A DNA stretch of 64,000 bases from Chryseobacterium turcicum. GTDB taxonomy: Bacteria; Bacteroidota; Bacteroidia; Flavobacteriales; Weeksellaceae. Shown here in pieces: positions 1-9,299 of this stretch. A program made the translations under genes and the position numbers. The notes beneath the pieces were generated by a model. It was not told where the DNA came from and did not search any database. It was given only the letters and a program-made list of their open reading frames with translations. The stretch spans positions 310,001 to 374,000 of the forward strand of contig NZ_JAJNAY010000002.1 of NCBI RefSeq assembly GCF_021010565.1, written 5' to 3'. Position 1 is the stretch's first letter. Each line of letters begins with the position of its first letter.

Positions 1-26
1 GGGCTACAGGCTGGGCTGGATTGTAA
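1..26 (+). CDS. 3' end of a truncated beta-helix lipoprotein paralogue
   Basis: Reading frame 3 from the window edge gives A-T-G-W-A-G-L followed by TAA at 24-26. This closely matches the C-terminus of the full gene at 1363-2532, which ends A-V-G-W-S-G-L-Q. A tandem paralogue upstream is the simplest reading, and the perfect terminator that follows fits a gene end here. Only seven residues are visible, so the identification rests on this short match and on strand and position. Confidence 0.45.
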
Positions 27-43
27 CATATATAAATTATACA

Positions 44-86
44 AGGTCGTTCAAATTTTTTATTCAAAATTTGAACGACCTATTTT
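44..86 (+). terminator. Rho-independent-like terminator
   Basis: A 16-bp perfect inverted repeat (44-59 with 66-81, AGGTCGTTCAAATTTT and its complement) surrounds a 6-nt loop and is followed by ATTTT. It closes the truncated upstream gene and separates it from the gene at 116. Confidence 0.8.
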
Positions 87-115
87 AAATCACCAAATCA
101 TTTAAACTTAATATC

Positions 116-1144
116 ATGAAACTAAATTTAGTATTTAGCAAAATAGCATTTGCTTTTATTTTAATCAGTCAATTTGTATTTTCTCAAGATTTTAGTACAC
201 AAGCCAATTTTTCTAATTTCAAAGTAAGCTACGTAGGCCCTGATCAATTTATTCATTATAACTACGATGTTCAAGGTAAGTACAGAGGTTACAACTTAGC
301 TATGTACTTTAATACAGTATCAGACGATAAAAGAATTTTCACTAATTCTGTTTTTGATGATTCTAATTATGATCCAATTTACTATCCAACATCAACTACT
401 ATTGATACTTGGAATTTAATATGGGATGATTATTCTAAAGTAAAAAATGCTGTGAAATATATTTTGGTTATTAAAACTTGGCCTGTATATAATATTGATG
501 GCAGTATATTGATTCCAGAATTAACAAAAACTTTAGAATATACAGCTCCGACTACAACCCCAAACTTAACAGTAACATCTGTTCAAATTTACAGTAGCTC
601 AAGCGGAGTTAAAATTTTTGATTCCACTACAAGTAGCAACGGAGGACCACAATTGCAAAAAAATGCCAGTTATAAATTTAAAGTTACAGTAACTAAAACA
701 GGTAATGCTGCTATAAATAATTTGAGATTCGATTTATGTCAATATGATGCATTACAAGGAACTTATCCTGGCGTTTCTCCTCAAGCCGTAAAGACTCAAT
801 ATTTAAATATTGGACAAACTGAAAACAGTACAATAGCAGAAACTGAAACAACTATTGCAAATTTTGGTTCAAATAGTTTTATTGGAATTGCCTTTCATTT
901 AGATAAAGATAATATAATTCCAGAAACAGATAAAAATGATAACATAAAATTATTAACGGCAGCATACCATGGCAGAATAGCAAATCAAGTAGACGTTAGT
1001 GTTTATGACATGAGTGGTAATTTTCTTAAAAAACTAAAAACCACTTCAGACGATACAGATTTTATGAATGTTAAATCTCAATTAGGTTCAGGAAAATATA
1101 TTTTAAGATCTAATGAGAAATCACGTCAGGTCTTAATAAAATAA
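116..1144 (+). CDS. Secreted protein with CARDB-like domain and type IX sorting tail
   Basis: 342 aa with an N-terminal signal peptide (about residues 1-23, hydrophobic, ending FVFSQ). The middle (about 150-280) looks like a CARDB-type beta-sandwich, with the typical NLTVTSVQI opening and a DKDNIIPETDKNDN motif near its end. The last ~60 residues (VDVSVYDMSGNFLKKL ... GSGKYILRSNEKSRQVLIK) match a type A Por/T9SS C-terminal sorting domain. The protein is therefore probably exported across the outer membrane and surface-attached or released. No enzymatic motif is visible. It is a stand-alone transcription unit between two hairpin terminators. The fold is inferred from pattern only; the sorting tail is the firmest part. 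Confidence 0.75.
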   Translation: MKLNLVFSKIAFAFILISQFVFSQDFSTQANFSNFKVSYVGPDQFIHYNYDVQGKYRGYNLAMYFNTVSDDKRIFTNSVFDDSNYDPIYYPTSTTIDTWNLIWDDYSKVKNAVKYILVIKTWPVYNIDGSILIPELTKTLEYTAPTTTPNLTVTSVQIYSSSSGVKIFDSTTSSNGGPQLQKNASYKFKVTVTKTGNAAINNLRFDLCQYDALQGTYPGVSPQAVKTQYLNIGQTENSTIAETETTIANFGSNSFIGIAFHLDKDNIIPETDKNDNIKLLTAAYHGRIANQVDVSVYDMSGNFLKKLKTTSDDTDFMNVKSQLGSGKYILRSNEKSRQVLIK

Positions 1145-1171
1145 ACTTTTTTTTCTTCATATCAAATTGAA

Positions 1172-1213
1172 AACCACGCTCGGAATATATTTTCCGGGCG
1201 TGGTTATTTTTTG
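1172..1213 (+). terminator. Terminator hairpin
   Basis: AACCACGCTCGGAA (1172-1185) pairs with TTTCCGGGCGTGGTT (1191-1205) with one wobble, followed by a T-rich run. It ends the T9SS-protein gene. Confidence 0.8.
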
Positions 1214-1362
1214 CACTAAACTTAAATTTCATTTTAAATATTTCGGCTAAAATCAATTCATCCTATTTTGAATTGGGATAATAAACAGAAAAATGGTAAT
1301 TTGGTCTTCTCATTCAAAATACATTGATAAAAATACCGTTGAAAGAGAATAACCTGAGAATT

Positions 1363-2532
1363 ATGAAGAAAAATCGCTTAAAAATACTCTTCGCAGCTTT
1401 TATTATAGGCTCGTCATTAATTATTCATTCGTGCAGTAAAGATGAAGACATAACTTCTGAAATTGCAGTAGTAGGAATCGCTCAGGATCCCAACAATTTT
1501 AAAGGCGACGTTACCAACGGACAAGTGGTAACCCTTGACCCAATGAAATCTTATAAACTCACAGGTATTGTTACCATAAAAAATGGAGGTACTCTAGTTA
1601 TTCCCGCCGGAATAAAAATTACCGCCACAGCAGGCGCTGCCTCTTACATTCTTGTCGAGCAGGGTGGTAAAATCTTTGCCAACGGAACAGCCGGTTCACC
1701 GGTTTTATTTACATCAGAAACAACCGTTGCCGGAAACTGGGGCGGAATCGTCATTTGTGGTAAAGCTCCGATTAATACAGGAAGTACAGGTTCATCAGAA
1801 ATAGGAAATTTAATATATGGAGGTACCGAAGCTGATGATAATTCAGGATCTCTGAACTTTGTAAGAATTGAATATGCAGGGGCCGAATTCGCTGCCGGTA
1901 AAAAGTTTAACGGTCTTTCTCTTTTCGGAATTGGTAGCGTGACCCGAGTAGAAAGTGTAGCACTTTTAAATAATGCAGACGATGGCATTGAAATTTATGG
2001 CGGAACAGTAAATGTTTCAAACATTGTTTCAGCCTCAAATACTAATAATGCTTTCAGCTATAAAGATGGATGGATTGGTAGCGCAACCAATATTTTCACC
2101 AAAAGAAAAGCAGACGGAACCGGGAATAACGGAATTAAAGGTATCAATAACAATACAAATCCTACTGCTATACCCATTTCAAAACCGACCATTAAAAACG
2201 TAACATTAATCGGCGGAACAAATACCGGAGAATCTAATGCGTTTAAGCTATCTTCCGGAACTCAGGCAGATATTGAAAATATTGTCACTTCAAATTGGCA
2301 AACAGGTTTTAACTTTGAAGGTGATGAGACGATCACTTATTTTAATGATCAAAATAAAATAAAAGACATATTATTTAGTACAAATACGACTACTAAAGCC
2401 TCAGCAACTTCAACTGCGGGTACAGCTGTAACTATTTCACCAAATACCTACATAGAAAAAACTGATGCAACCGGAGCCGGAAACGGAATTCTAATACCAT
2501 CTTGGGCCGTTGGTTGGTCTGGTTTACAATAG
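1363..2532 (+). CDS. Right-handed beta-helix lipoprotein
   Basis: 389 aa from the ATG at 1363. An in-frame TTG at 1324 would add 13 residues, but the ATG places MKKNRLKILFAAF directly as a lipoprotein signal with lipobox LIIHSC (Cys at residue 24). The mature part is rich in Gly/Asn turns and short beta-strands (GGTLVIPAGIKITA, GNWGGIVICGKAP, GGTEADDNSGSLNFVRIEYAG). This is the pattern of Bacteroidetes secreted parallel beta-helix proteins often annotated loosely as multidrug transporter or T9SS-associated. Function unknown; surface or outer-membrane location is likely. The C-terminus (GWSGLQ) matches the truncated gene at the window start, so the two are probably tandem paralogues. Confidence 0.75.
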   Translation: MKKNRLKILFAAFIIGSSLIIHSCSKDEDITSEIAVVGIAQDPNNFKGDVTNGQVVTLDPMKSYKLTGIVTIKNGGTLVIPAGIKITATAGAASYILVEQGGKIFANGTAGSPVLFTSETTVAGNWGGIVICGKAPINTGSTGSSEIGNLIYGGTEADDNSGSLNFVRIEYAGAEFAAGKKFNGLSLFGIGSVTRVESVALLNNADDGIEIYGGTVNVSNIVSASNTNNAFSYKDGWIGSATNIFTKRKADGTGNNGIKGINNNTNPTAIPISKPTIKNVTLIGGTNTGESNAFKLSSGTQADIENIVTSNWQTGFNFEGDETITYFNDQNKIKDILFSTNTTTKASATSTAGTAVTISPNTYIEKTDATGAGNGILIPSWAVGWSGLQ

Positions 2533-2557
2533 TAAATGAATTAAAACTTAACAATAC

Positions 2558-2588
2558 AATTCCTTAGAAATTTCTGAGGAATTTTTGT
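2558..2588 (+). terminator. Terminator hairpin
   Basis: AATTCCTTAG (2558-2567) pairs with CTGAGGAATT (2574-2583) with one wobble, followed by TTTGTTT. It lies between the beta-helix gene and the convergent AraC-type regulator. Confidence 0.65.
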
Positions 2589-2597
2589 TTCAATAAA

Positions 2598-3491
2598 TCA
2601 CTCTTTGAATTGAGAAGGCGTCATTCCTGTATGTGATTTGAAAAATTTTGAAAAGCTTGCTTGATCATAAAATCCCAAATCAAAAACAATGTCTTTCACC
2701 GATTTTTCTGAAACTTTCAGAAGACGTTTTGCTTCGAGTAAAATTCGGTCTTGGATAAGAGATGAAGCCGAAGAATTGAGACTTTTTTTACAGATGATAT
2801 TCAAATAATTGGGCGAAATATTAAGTTTTTCAGCATAAAAAGAAACCGAACGTTCATCTTTAAAATGGATATCAATAAGATTTAGAAATTTCGAAAAAAC
2901 AGGATTTGCATGATAGCGTTCGTCATTTTTAAAAATAAACTCTACCGATTCGCTGATTAACAAACCAATCACCTCAGTCCTTTTTTGTATCATTTCCCAA
3001 AATATAGCTTCGCGATTCAACAGTTTTTTAATGGTTTTAAATTCATAAATCAATCCATCAAAACTTACATCCGAAAGATCAATGACCGGATGATTTTGGT
3101 AAAACAACTGTGAAAATCTTAAAGCCGGAATTAAACTTTCAAACCATTCCCTGCTGATCATCAATTGATATCCTACCGTTCCTGCTTCAATATTCCAGTG
3201 ATGCACCTGATCTGAAAATACCAAATGAATCTGATGATTTTTTACGTCATACTCTACAAAATCGATGGTATGACTGCCTTTTGCTTTTTCAAAAATATTA
3301 ATGATAAAAAAATCGTGCTTGTGCGGATGGTCAATAGAGCGCTCCCCGTAAAGATCATTAAACAGAAGATGTGCTTCCAAAGACTGGTTGTCATTGAAAT
3401 CCTGAATACCCAAAACCGGAAAATGATCTAAACGACGGCTCATCCCGAATGATTTTTGCTTAAAATTAGTGAAATTTATGCAGGAAATCAT
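2598..3491 (-). CDS. AraC-family transcriptional regulator
   Basis: 297 aa. The N-terminal ~190 residues form a cupin-like sensing region (DHPHKHDFFIINIFEKAKGSH and following). The C-terminal ~100 residues contain the two helix-turn-helix units typical of AraC/XylS: AEKLNISPNYLNIICKK, then VKDIVFDLGFYDQASFSKFFKSH and the closing GMTPSQFKE. It is the last gene of a minus-strand run: 24 bp separate it from the ankyrin lipoprotein, which is 18 bp from the amidohydrolase, so the three are probably co-transcribed and the regulator may control this operon. An internal Met at residue 17 (3443) is an alternative start. Confidence 0.85.
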   Translation of the reverse strand: MISCINFTNFKQKSFGMSRRLDHFPVLGIQDFNDNQSLEAHLLFNDLYGERSIDHPHKHDFFIINIFEKAKGSHTIDFVEYDVKNHQIHLVFSDQVHHWNIEAGTVGYQLMISREWFESLIPALRFSQLFYQNHPVIDLSDVSFDGLIYEFKTIKKLLNREAIFWEMIQKRTEVIGLLISESVEFIFKNDERYHANPVFSKFLNLIDIHFKDERSVSFYAEKLNISPNYLNIICKKSLNSSASSLIQDRILLEAKRLLKVSEKSVKDIVFDLGFYDQASFSKFFKSHTGMTPSQFKE

Positions 3492-3515
3492 GTTCAGAAT
3501 ATAAGTTGAGACCGT

Positions 3516-4181
3516 TTATGATTCTAAAATTTTCACAATCTCTTCATATGCTAAAGACTTTGCGTGTTCGAGTGCAGTAATTCCATCTTTATCTGCAATA
3601 TCTTTTGCGCCTTTATCTTTAAGAATCTGAACGATTTTTTGGTATTTTAAACTTCCGTTACCTAAAATTACCGCTTCCATCAAGGCTGTCCATCCCAATC
3701 TGTTTACATGATTGATTGGGAAACCTTCTGTATGCGCCAAAACTTTTACTGTTTCTACATGACCTCTTTCGCAAGCAGGAATTAAGGCCGTTCCGTTGTA
3801 TCTGTTGAAGACATCAAAACGAGCTCCGTTTTTTAGAAATAATTTCACCAATTCGGTCTGCCCATTTGCTCCAGCAAATAAAAACGGACTATCCAACTGC
3901 TGATCTTGTAGGTTAACATCTGCTTTATATTCTACAAGAAGTTTTGCAATTTTCATCTTTTTCCCCACTACTGCAAGCAGCAATAAAGATCGCCCTCTTG
4001 AATCTTGTGTATTGACATCTGCCCCTTTTTCCAAAGCCATTCTTAAGCCTTCTGCATCATTGTTTTTTACAAGATCAACTACATTTTTATCATCCATCAC
4101 ATTTTGTTTTACAGGCAGAGACACGTTTTTTTCGCAAGCATTAATACTGATAAAAAACAAAAGAAAAAATAAAACTTTCAT
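3516..4181 (-). CDS. Ankyrin-repeat lipoprotein
   Basis: 221 aa. The N-terminus (MKVLFFLLFFISINAC) is a short lipoprotein signal with Cys16 as the lipid site. Residues ~35-215 hold five or six ankyrin repeats (for example GADVNTQDSRGRSLLLLAV, KADVNLQDQQLDSPFLFAG, NGTALIPACERGHVETVKVL, LGWTALMEAVILGN, DKDGITALEHAKSL). It is presumably a periplasm-facing protein-binding scaffold. It sits 18 bp after the amidohydrolase and 24 bp before the AraC gene, so it is probably part of one operon. In other bacteria, ankyrin proteins beside enzymes often modulate them (catalase/ankyrin pairs are an example); that link here is inference. Confidence 0.85.
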   Translation of the reverse strand: MKVLFFLLFFISINACEKNVSLPVKQNVMDDKNVVDLVKNNDAEGLRMALEKGADVNTQDSRGRSLLLLAVVGKKMKIAKLLVEYKADVNLQDQQLDSPFLFAGANGQTELVKLFLKNGARFDVFNRYNGTALIPACERGHVETVKVLAHTEGFPINHVNRLGWTALMEAVILGNGSLKYQKIVQILKDKGAKDIADKDGITALEHAKSLAYEEIVKILES

Positions 4182-4199
4182 CGCCTGATTTTTTTTAAT

Positions 4200-5537
4200 T
4201 TAAAATACTACATTCCCTCTATAAATAAGAGATTCTACGTTTGAAATTCTGGATACCGCTTCTGCCGAACAACTTGCATTCAGCAAAACAAAATCTGCAT
4301 TGTCGCCTATTTTCGGCCATTGCTGAACGCCCTTATCGTCTAAAGGAGTTAGATTTGCCGTTGCTAATTTCAAACTTCTCGACAATAAAAACTCTGTCGA
4401 CTGACCGTAAAGCTGCGCATAAAGATTGGCTTTCTCTAGCACACTTCCTGTTCCATACGTATTCCAATGATCGATAATGCTGTCATTTCCGGTGTATACG
4501 ATTACATTATGTTTTTGTAAAGTCGGAAGCGGCATTATCAAGTTTCCTATAGGAATTGTTGAAGCAATTCCCAGTTGAGCATTCCCCAATTTCTCAGCAA
4601 TTTCTTCTTGTTTTGTTTTATCTAATTTTCCTAAAACAAAACAATGACTAAAAAATGTTTTACCTTTCAGAAAAGGATTCTCATTTACTTTATCGATAAG
4701 ATATTCTATTGTTTTCAGACCCGATTCTCCGGTTTCATGAAGATGAATATCAATTCCTTTTTGATGATCTAAAGCAAGTTGTACGGTAAAATCAATGGTC
4801 TTTTCAATCGCTCCGTCAATCGTGTAAGGATCTACTCCACCGATAAAATCAATATCCATCTGAGCCGCTTCTTTAAGATAAGGAACCGAATTTTTGTAGA
4901 AAACACCATGCTGGGGAAATGCTACAATTTCAGCTCCAAAGCTTTTCTTTTTACGCTCTAAAGCAATCTGTAAATTCTTCAAAGAATCCAGCTTGGAAGT
5001 AGGCTCTACATTCACATGACTTCTTGCAAAAGCAGTTCCTTTAGACTGAATCAACTCAATCATTTTTTCGGCTTTATAAGTAGAGTTTTTAAGTATTTCC
5101 GGCATAATTTGCTCTTCCAAAGCAATCATTCCTTTTACTCCGCCTTTTCTTCTTCTTACAGCCTGCCATTTGTCACCATAAAAAGTTTTGTCAAGGTGAA
5201 TGTGCATATCTTTAAAAGCCGGAAGCATCAAAAACCCTTTTGCATCCACCGCTTTTGCTTTGGGATTATTAGGAGCTATTTTCGTGATTTTTCCGTTTTC
5301 AGTTTCTACTAAAAACAAATCTGTCTTTGTAGCAATTACTTCACCTTCTTCATATTCAAAACCTGTTTCAAGGCGCACATTTTTAAGAATTAATGTACCA
5401 TTTACTGATGAAATTTTATCTTCAGAAAATGTATTTGCACTTACAATTGCAGGCGTTAAAGTAATTCCAGCCATTGCTAAAGCTGAGTTTTTCAAAAAAT
5501 CTTTTCGCGAAATATTATGAGACCCTTCCATATTCAA
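4200..5537 (-). CDS. Tat-exported amidohydrolase (cytosine-deaminase-like)
   Basis: 445 aa. The N-terminus carries a twin-arginine-like signal (SRKDFLKNSALAMAGITLTPAIVSA), with Arg-Lys in place of Arg-Arg. The metal-dependent amidohydrolase motifs are visible: DMHIHLDKTFYG (HxH plus the following Asp), then DIHLHETGESG, SHCFVLG and TGNDSIIDHW (catalytic-Asp region). The order and spacing are like cytosine deaminase/atrazine-hydrolase enzymes, so a ring deaminase or amidase acting in the periplasm is likely. The substrate cannot be read from sequence. It is the first gene of the amidohydrolase-ankyrin-AraC operon, with a -7-like box just upstream. Confidence 0.8.
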   Translation of the reverse strand: MNMEGSHNISRKDFLKNSALAMAGITLTPAIVSANTFSEDKISSVNGTLILKNVRLETGFEYEEGEVIATKTDLFLVETENGKITKIAPNNPKAKAVDAKGFLMLPAFKDMHIHLDKTFYGDKWQAVRRRKGGVKGMIALEEQIMPEILKNSTYKAEKMIELIQSKGTAFARSHVNVEPTSKLDSLKNLQIALERKKKSFGAEIVAFPQHGVFYKNSVPYLKEAAQMDIDFIGGVDPYTIDGAIEKTIDFTVQLALDHQKGIDIHLHETGESGLKTIEYLIDKVNENPFLKGKTFFSHCFVLGKLDKTKQEEIAEKLGNAQLGIASTIPIGNLIMPLPTLQKHNVIVYTGNDSIIDHWNTYGTGSVLEKANLYAQLYGQSTEFLLSRSLKLATANLTPLDDKGVQQWPKIGDNADFVLLNASCSAEAVSRISNVESLIYRGNVVF

Positions 5538-5548
5538 ATTCTATAGTA

Positions 5549-5556
5549 CAAAGTTA
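5549..5556 (-). promoter_or_regulatory. Bacteroidetes -7 box (TAACTTTG)
   Basis: An exact TAnnTTTG match on the minus strand, 12 nt before the amidohydrolase start. I see no good TTG -33 element at the right spacing, so this is a half-supported promoter. Confidence 0.4.
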
Positions 5557-5654
5557 GAAAGAAATGAAGGTTTAGAATTGTATGGTTTATTACATTGCTT
5601 GTATGAATTAAATATTTTTCCACAGATTTTTACGGGTGTTTCTGTTTAATTAAA

Positions 5655-5690
5655 AACAAAAAAAGGATGAAGTTTTAAACCTCATCCTTT
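5655..5690 (-). terminator. hemL terminator
   Basis: On the minus strand AAAGGATGAGGTTT pairs with the AACTTCATCCTTT arm and runs into a T-tract (complement of the A-run at 5652-5664). It lies 20 bp after the hemL stop. Confidence 0.8.
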
Positions 5691-5711
5691 ATAATTTTAT
5701 GTCTTATGATT

Positions 5712-6995
5712 TTAAGAATACTGAAATTTTCTTACTGCTTCTAAAGTCATATCAATCTCTTTATCTTTAATAGCATCGCTAATAAAATACGTTTCGTAGC
5801 CACTTGGCGGAAGATAAATTCCGTTGGTCAACATTTGATGAAAGAAATTATTAAACAGTGCATGATTAGCATTTTGAGCCTCATCAAAATTAGAAACCGC
5901 ATTGATGTGGAAGAAAACCGACATCATCGAACCTTTTCTGTTGATTCTGTGCTCAATTCCTTTTTCACTTAAAATTTTTCCGATTTCTAAGTCTAACGTT
6001 TCTGTAGTTTTCGCCAGTCTGTTAAAAAACTCAGGGTCGTTTTTAATGATTTGCAAAGTTTTTAAACCTGCTCTCATTGCCAAAGGATTTCCACTTAAAG
6101 TTCCTGCTTGGTAAACACCACCTTTTGGAGCTAAGTGGTCCATAATTTCGTTTCTTCCGGCAAAAGCTCCTACCGGAAGACCGCCTCCGATTACTTTTCC
6201 ATAAGTTACCAAATCTGCTTTCACATTATATAATTCCTGAGCTCCGCCAAAAGCAAGTCTGAAACCGGTCATTACTTCATCAAAAATCAACAAAGCTCCG
6301 TTCTCATCACAGATTTTTCTTAATTTTTGTAAGAAATTATTTTCTGGAAGTACACAACCCATATTTCCGGCAACCGGCTCTATGATGATTGCGGCAATTT
6401 CGCCCTGATGATGTCTGAACAAATCTTCAACCTGCTCAAAATCATTATATCTTGCTAATAAAGTATCTTTTGCCGTTCCTGGAGTGACACCTGGAGAATT
6501 AGGATTTCCAAAAGTTGCAGCACCACTTCCCGCCTTTATCAAAAATGAATCTGAGTGACCGTGATAACAGCCTTCAAATTTTATAAATTTATCTCTTCCT
6601 GTAAAACCTCTTGCCAATCTGATTGCGCTCATGCAAGCCTCCGTTCCTGAAGAAACCATTCTTATCTGGTCGATATTCGGAACATTTTCGGTGATGAATT
6701 TTGCGATTTCAGTTTCCAATTCAGTAGGAGCTCCAAAAGAGAAGCCTTTCTCTGCCTGAATTTTTAATTCTTCTAAAACCTCAGGATGAGTATGCCCTAA
6801 AATTGCAGGCCCCCAAGAATTAATGTAGTCTACATAGGTATTATCATCAGCATCTGTAAGGTAAGCGCCTTTCGCAGATTTCATAAAAACGGGAACTCCA
6901 CCCACTGATTTAAACGCACGAACCGGAGAATTTACACCTCCCGGAATATATTTGTAAGCTTCTTCAAATAAAGCTGAACTTCTTTGGTATTTCAT
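5712..6995 (-). CDS. hemL: Glutamate-1-semialdehyde 2,1-aminomutase
   Basis: 427 aa, the normal family length. It converts glutamate-1-semialdehyde to 5-aminolevulinate for tetrapyrrole synthesis, in the cytosol and PLP-dependent. Family features visible: [16 protein letters not shown] near the N-terminus, the [16 protein letters not shown] cofactor-binding stretch, FDEVMTGFR, and the PLP lysine in [16 protein letters not shown]. It is the last gene of a minus-strand run behind the glucosaminidase and the ACC-deaminase-like gene. A 7-bp tandem repeat sits in the 79-bp gap upstream, and a hairpin terminator follows. Confidence 0.95.
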   Translation of the reverse strand: MKYQRSSALFEEAYKYIPGGVNSPVRAFKSVGGVPVFMKSAKGAYLTDADDNTYVDYINSWGPAILGHTHPEVLEELKIQAEKGFSFGAPTELETEIAKFITENVPNIDQIRMVSSGTEACMSAIRLARGFTGRDKFIKFEGCYHGHSDSFLIKAGSGAATFGNPNSPGVTPGTAKDTLLARYNDFEQVEDLFRHHQGEIAAIIIEPVAGNMGCVLPENNFLQKLRKICDENGALLIFDEVMTGFRLAFGGAQELYNVKADLVTYGKVIGGGLPVGAFAGRNEIMDHLAPKGGVYQAGTLSGNPLAMRAGLKTLQIIKNDPEFFNRLAKTTETLDLEIGKILSEKGIEHRINRKGSMMSVFFHINAVSNFDEAQNANHALFNNFFHQMLTNGIYLPPSGYETYFISDAIKDKEIDMTLEAVRKFQYS

Positions 6996-7002
6996 TATTT
7001 TA

Positions 7003-7031
7003 GTTGATGGTTGATGGTTGATGGTTGATAG
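7003..7031. repeat. Heptanucleotide tandem repeat (TTGATGG)
   Basis: Three exact TTGATGG units (7004-7024) plus one variant (TTGATAG) lie just upstream of the hemL start. This is one of three 7-bp-unit tandem repeats in intergenic space in this window. Confidence 0.85.
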
Positions 7032-7074
7032 GAATAAGTCATTAAAACTATCAACTAAAACCTAACAACCGATT

Positions 7075-8133
7075 TTAGTTTCTAGGTTTTTTGTCGATCA
7101 GATAAATTAATTGTCCAGCGGATGGTTTTTGCCCCTCATCCATTCTGTTTTTAGCATATAATTTATTGAGTTTGATGCCAAATTTCTGTGCGATATCATA
7201 CATATCTTCGCCAGATTCGGCTTTGTAAATTGCTGTATTTCCTTCAGAATTTTTAGATTCTAAGAAAACGACTTCATTTTTCACTAATGCTGTTCCTTCC
7301 AGCTCATTCCACTTGGTTAATTTGCTTTCGCTAATTTTAAACTTCTTAGCAATATACTGTACATCAGTATCTTCAGGAATCACAATATATTTTAAACCAC
7401 CATTTGGATGACTTTTAATTAAAATTGAATTAAGAATTTCGGCTTTGGTTTTAATTCTCTCCACTCTTTGCTGTTGCTGTGCGTAAGAAGTCGCTTTGTA
7501 CGGAACTTTTACAGTAACAGGTGTTGTCGTTTTTTTAGTAGCTTTTGCGGGTTCCATTCTTGCCATGAAAGCACCATCGTCTTTCAGGTCAGGATATTTT
7601 TTCAGAACGGCATACAAAACTTCTTTAGAGCCTACCTCATCAAATTCGTAAAGCTTATATTTTTCAATTTTACTGATAAGAATTGATGCATAACGAGGGT
7701 TTGTAGCATAACCTGCTTTCTTTAAACCATGCGCCCATGCTCTGTAATCTTTCATATCAAGATCAAAAAGCTTAGTATAATATTTTCTCGTTGCTAAAAA
7801 TATAGAGTGGTCTTCATAAGATTGTTTAGGATCGTCATACACTCGGAAACATTCATTTGGCGCATCATCGGTGTGCTTCATTGTTTTCCCCGTCCAGTCT
7901 TCTTTACATTTTATTCCGAAATGGTTTTTTCCTTCCTGTGCCAAACGGCTTTGTCCGCCACCGGTTTCCAAAAGTCCCTGCGCAAGAGTAATTGAAGCTG
8001 GAATTTTATATTTTTCCATTTCTTCTACTGCATATTGAGCAAATTTCTGAATGTATTGATCATCTGTAGCCCAGTTCTGAGCTGAGAATTTTGATAAAAC
8101 TAAAAGGCTAATTAGTAAGAAAAGTCTTTTCAT
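7075..8133 (-). CDS. Glucosaminidase with LysM repeats
   Basis: 352 aa. A signal peptide (MKRLFLLISLLVLSKFSAQ) precedes a GH73-type glucosaminidase domain (about 25-165): ASITLAQGLLETGGGQSRLA carries the catalytic-type Glu, followed by NHFGIKC, FRVYDDPKQSYEDHS and KKAGYATNPRYA. Two LysM-like modules follow (about 245-295 and 300-347), the last closing AGQLIYLIDKKPRN. It is predicted to cleave peptidoglycan glycan strands in the periplasm or at the surface. It lies between the ACC-deaminase-like gene and hemL, all on the minus strand with short gaps, an order I believe recurs in Flavobacteriia. Confidence 0.9.
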   Translation of the reverse strand: MKRLFLLISLLVLSKFSAQNWATDDQYIQKFAQYAVEEMEKYKIPASITLAQGLLETGGGQSRLAQEGKNHFGIKCKEDWTGKTMKHTDDAPNECFRVYDDPKQSYEDHSIFLATRKYYTKLFDLDMKDYRAWAHGLKKAGYATNPRYASILISKIEKYKLYEFDEVGSKEVLYAVLKKYPDLKDDGAFMARMEPAKATKKTTTPVTVKVPYKATSYAQQQQRVERIKTKAEILNSILIKSHPNGGLKYIVIPEDTDVQYIAKKFKISESKLTKWNELEGTALVKNEVVFLESKNSEGNTAIYKAESGEDMYDIAQKFGIKLNKLYAKNRMDEGQKPSAGQLIYLIDKKPRN

Positions 8134-8200
8134 TTTTCTTGATTTTTTTTAAAGCCAAACCAATAATCAGTTTCACATGACTACATCATGCTTTTTGGCT

Positions 8201-9109
8201 TTATATTATTAAATTTCTATTTTGTTTTTCTAACAGCAAATTGGCACCTTCTATCCCTTGTAACCCTCCGGTATGAAAACACAGAATTTTACTTCCTTCA
8301 GGAAAATAATCAGCATCAATCATTTCAAAAATCTTCTGCATCATCTTTCCTGTGTAAACCGGTTCTAAAGGAATATCAAATTTCGCTTTAAAATCATTGA
8401 TAAAACGAACATTTTCATCATTTATTTTACCATAGCCACCAAAAGCGGCATCGGTTAGATGAAAATTTCTCTTCGAGGTTAATTCTAAAATTTTGCTTTC
8501 TAAAGAAGAATCGTCTACTACCTTACAACCTATAACCTTTTGATTATCTTCACAAAACTCTGAAATCCCCGCCATCGTACCTCCGGTTCCAACTGCCGTG
8601 CAAAGATAATCAAAATCTTTTGTATCGTCATTGAGCATCATTTTCACGCCCTGAACAGCGTTTTCATTGGTTCCTCCTTCAGGAATAATTAATGCTTCAG
8701 GAAATTCATGCTGCAGAAACTCAGTTAGCTTTTCTTTGTGACGATATTCTTCACGGGAGACAAATTTTAAATTCATCCCATTTCTTTTGGCAATAACCAA
8801 AGTGGGATTGTCACGCCATTTATGTTCTAATTCTTCCCCTCTTATAATACCTAATGTCTTGACTTTAGAAAGATTCCCCGTTGCAGAAACAGCAGAGATA
8901 TGATTAGAATATGCTCCGCCAAACGTTATGATTAAAGGATTTTCAGGCAGTGTTTCTAAATAATTATTGATATTATAAAAAAGTTTCCAATATTTATTTC
9001 CCGAAATCTGTGGGTGAATAAGGTCTTCTCTTTTGATGAAAAGCCTCACTTTTTTATTAATCGTTATTTCCTGAATGGGAATGGTTTCTGTCGGAAGTTG
9101 CAAGAACAT
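8201..9109 (-). CDS. 1-aminocyclopropane-1-carboxylate deaminase/D-cysteine desulfhydrase family
   Basis: 302 aa PLP enzyme of the tryptophan-synthase-beta fold. The PLP lysine lies in HPQISGNKYWKLFYN; phosphate and substrate-binding stretches are TFGGAYSNHISAVSATG and GTGGTMAGIS. The family includes ACC deaminase and D-cysteine desulfhydrase, and which reaction applies cannot be decided here. It is slightly shorter than plant-associated AcdS proteins, which favours a desulfhydrase-like or other function. First gene of a probable three-gene minus-strand unit ending in hemL, with a TAATTTTG box 29 bp upstream. Confidence 0.85.
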   Translation of the reverse strand: MFLQLPTETIPIQEITINKKVRLFIKREDLIHPQISGNKYWKLFYNINNYLETLPENPLIITFGGAYSNHISAVSATGNLSKVKTLGIIRGEELEHKWRDNPTLVIAKRNGMNLKFVSREEYRHKEKLTEFLQHEFPEALIIPEGGTNENAVQGVKMMLNDDTKDFDYLCTAVGTGGTMAGISEFCEDNQKVIGCKVVDDSSLESKILELTSKRNFHLTDAAFGGYGKINDENVRFINDFKAKFDIPLEPVYTGKMMQKIFEMIDADYFPEGSKILCFHTGGLQGIEGANLLLEKQNRNLII

Positions 9110-9137
9110 TTTTTAGTTTAAGTAATATTTGTTTTAA

Positions 9138-9145
9138 CAAAATTA
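9138..9145 (-). promoter_or_regulatory. -7 box (TAATTTTG)
   Basis: Exact TAnnTTTG on the minus strand, 29 nt upstream of the ACC-deaminase-like gene. A TTG lies upstream on the same strand but at longer than usual spacing (about 25 nt). Confidence 0.4.
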
Positions 9146-9299
9146 GTTTTTTTATTTAAGCCTATAAAAACAATGCAAATTTTCCCGAAAAACCAAGATA
9201 CTTGTACTGCTTTCTATTTTTAAACCACCTCGTTAAAAATTCTTTGAACTTTAGACACTCCTCAAAAGAAGAAAAATTTCGGAATGTTTACTCGAAAAA

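Noticed and set aside
1644..1988. Minus-strand ORF inside the beta-helix lipoprotein
   Set aside because: It lies wholly inside a well-supported plus-strand gene and its residues show no family pattern or start signal.
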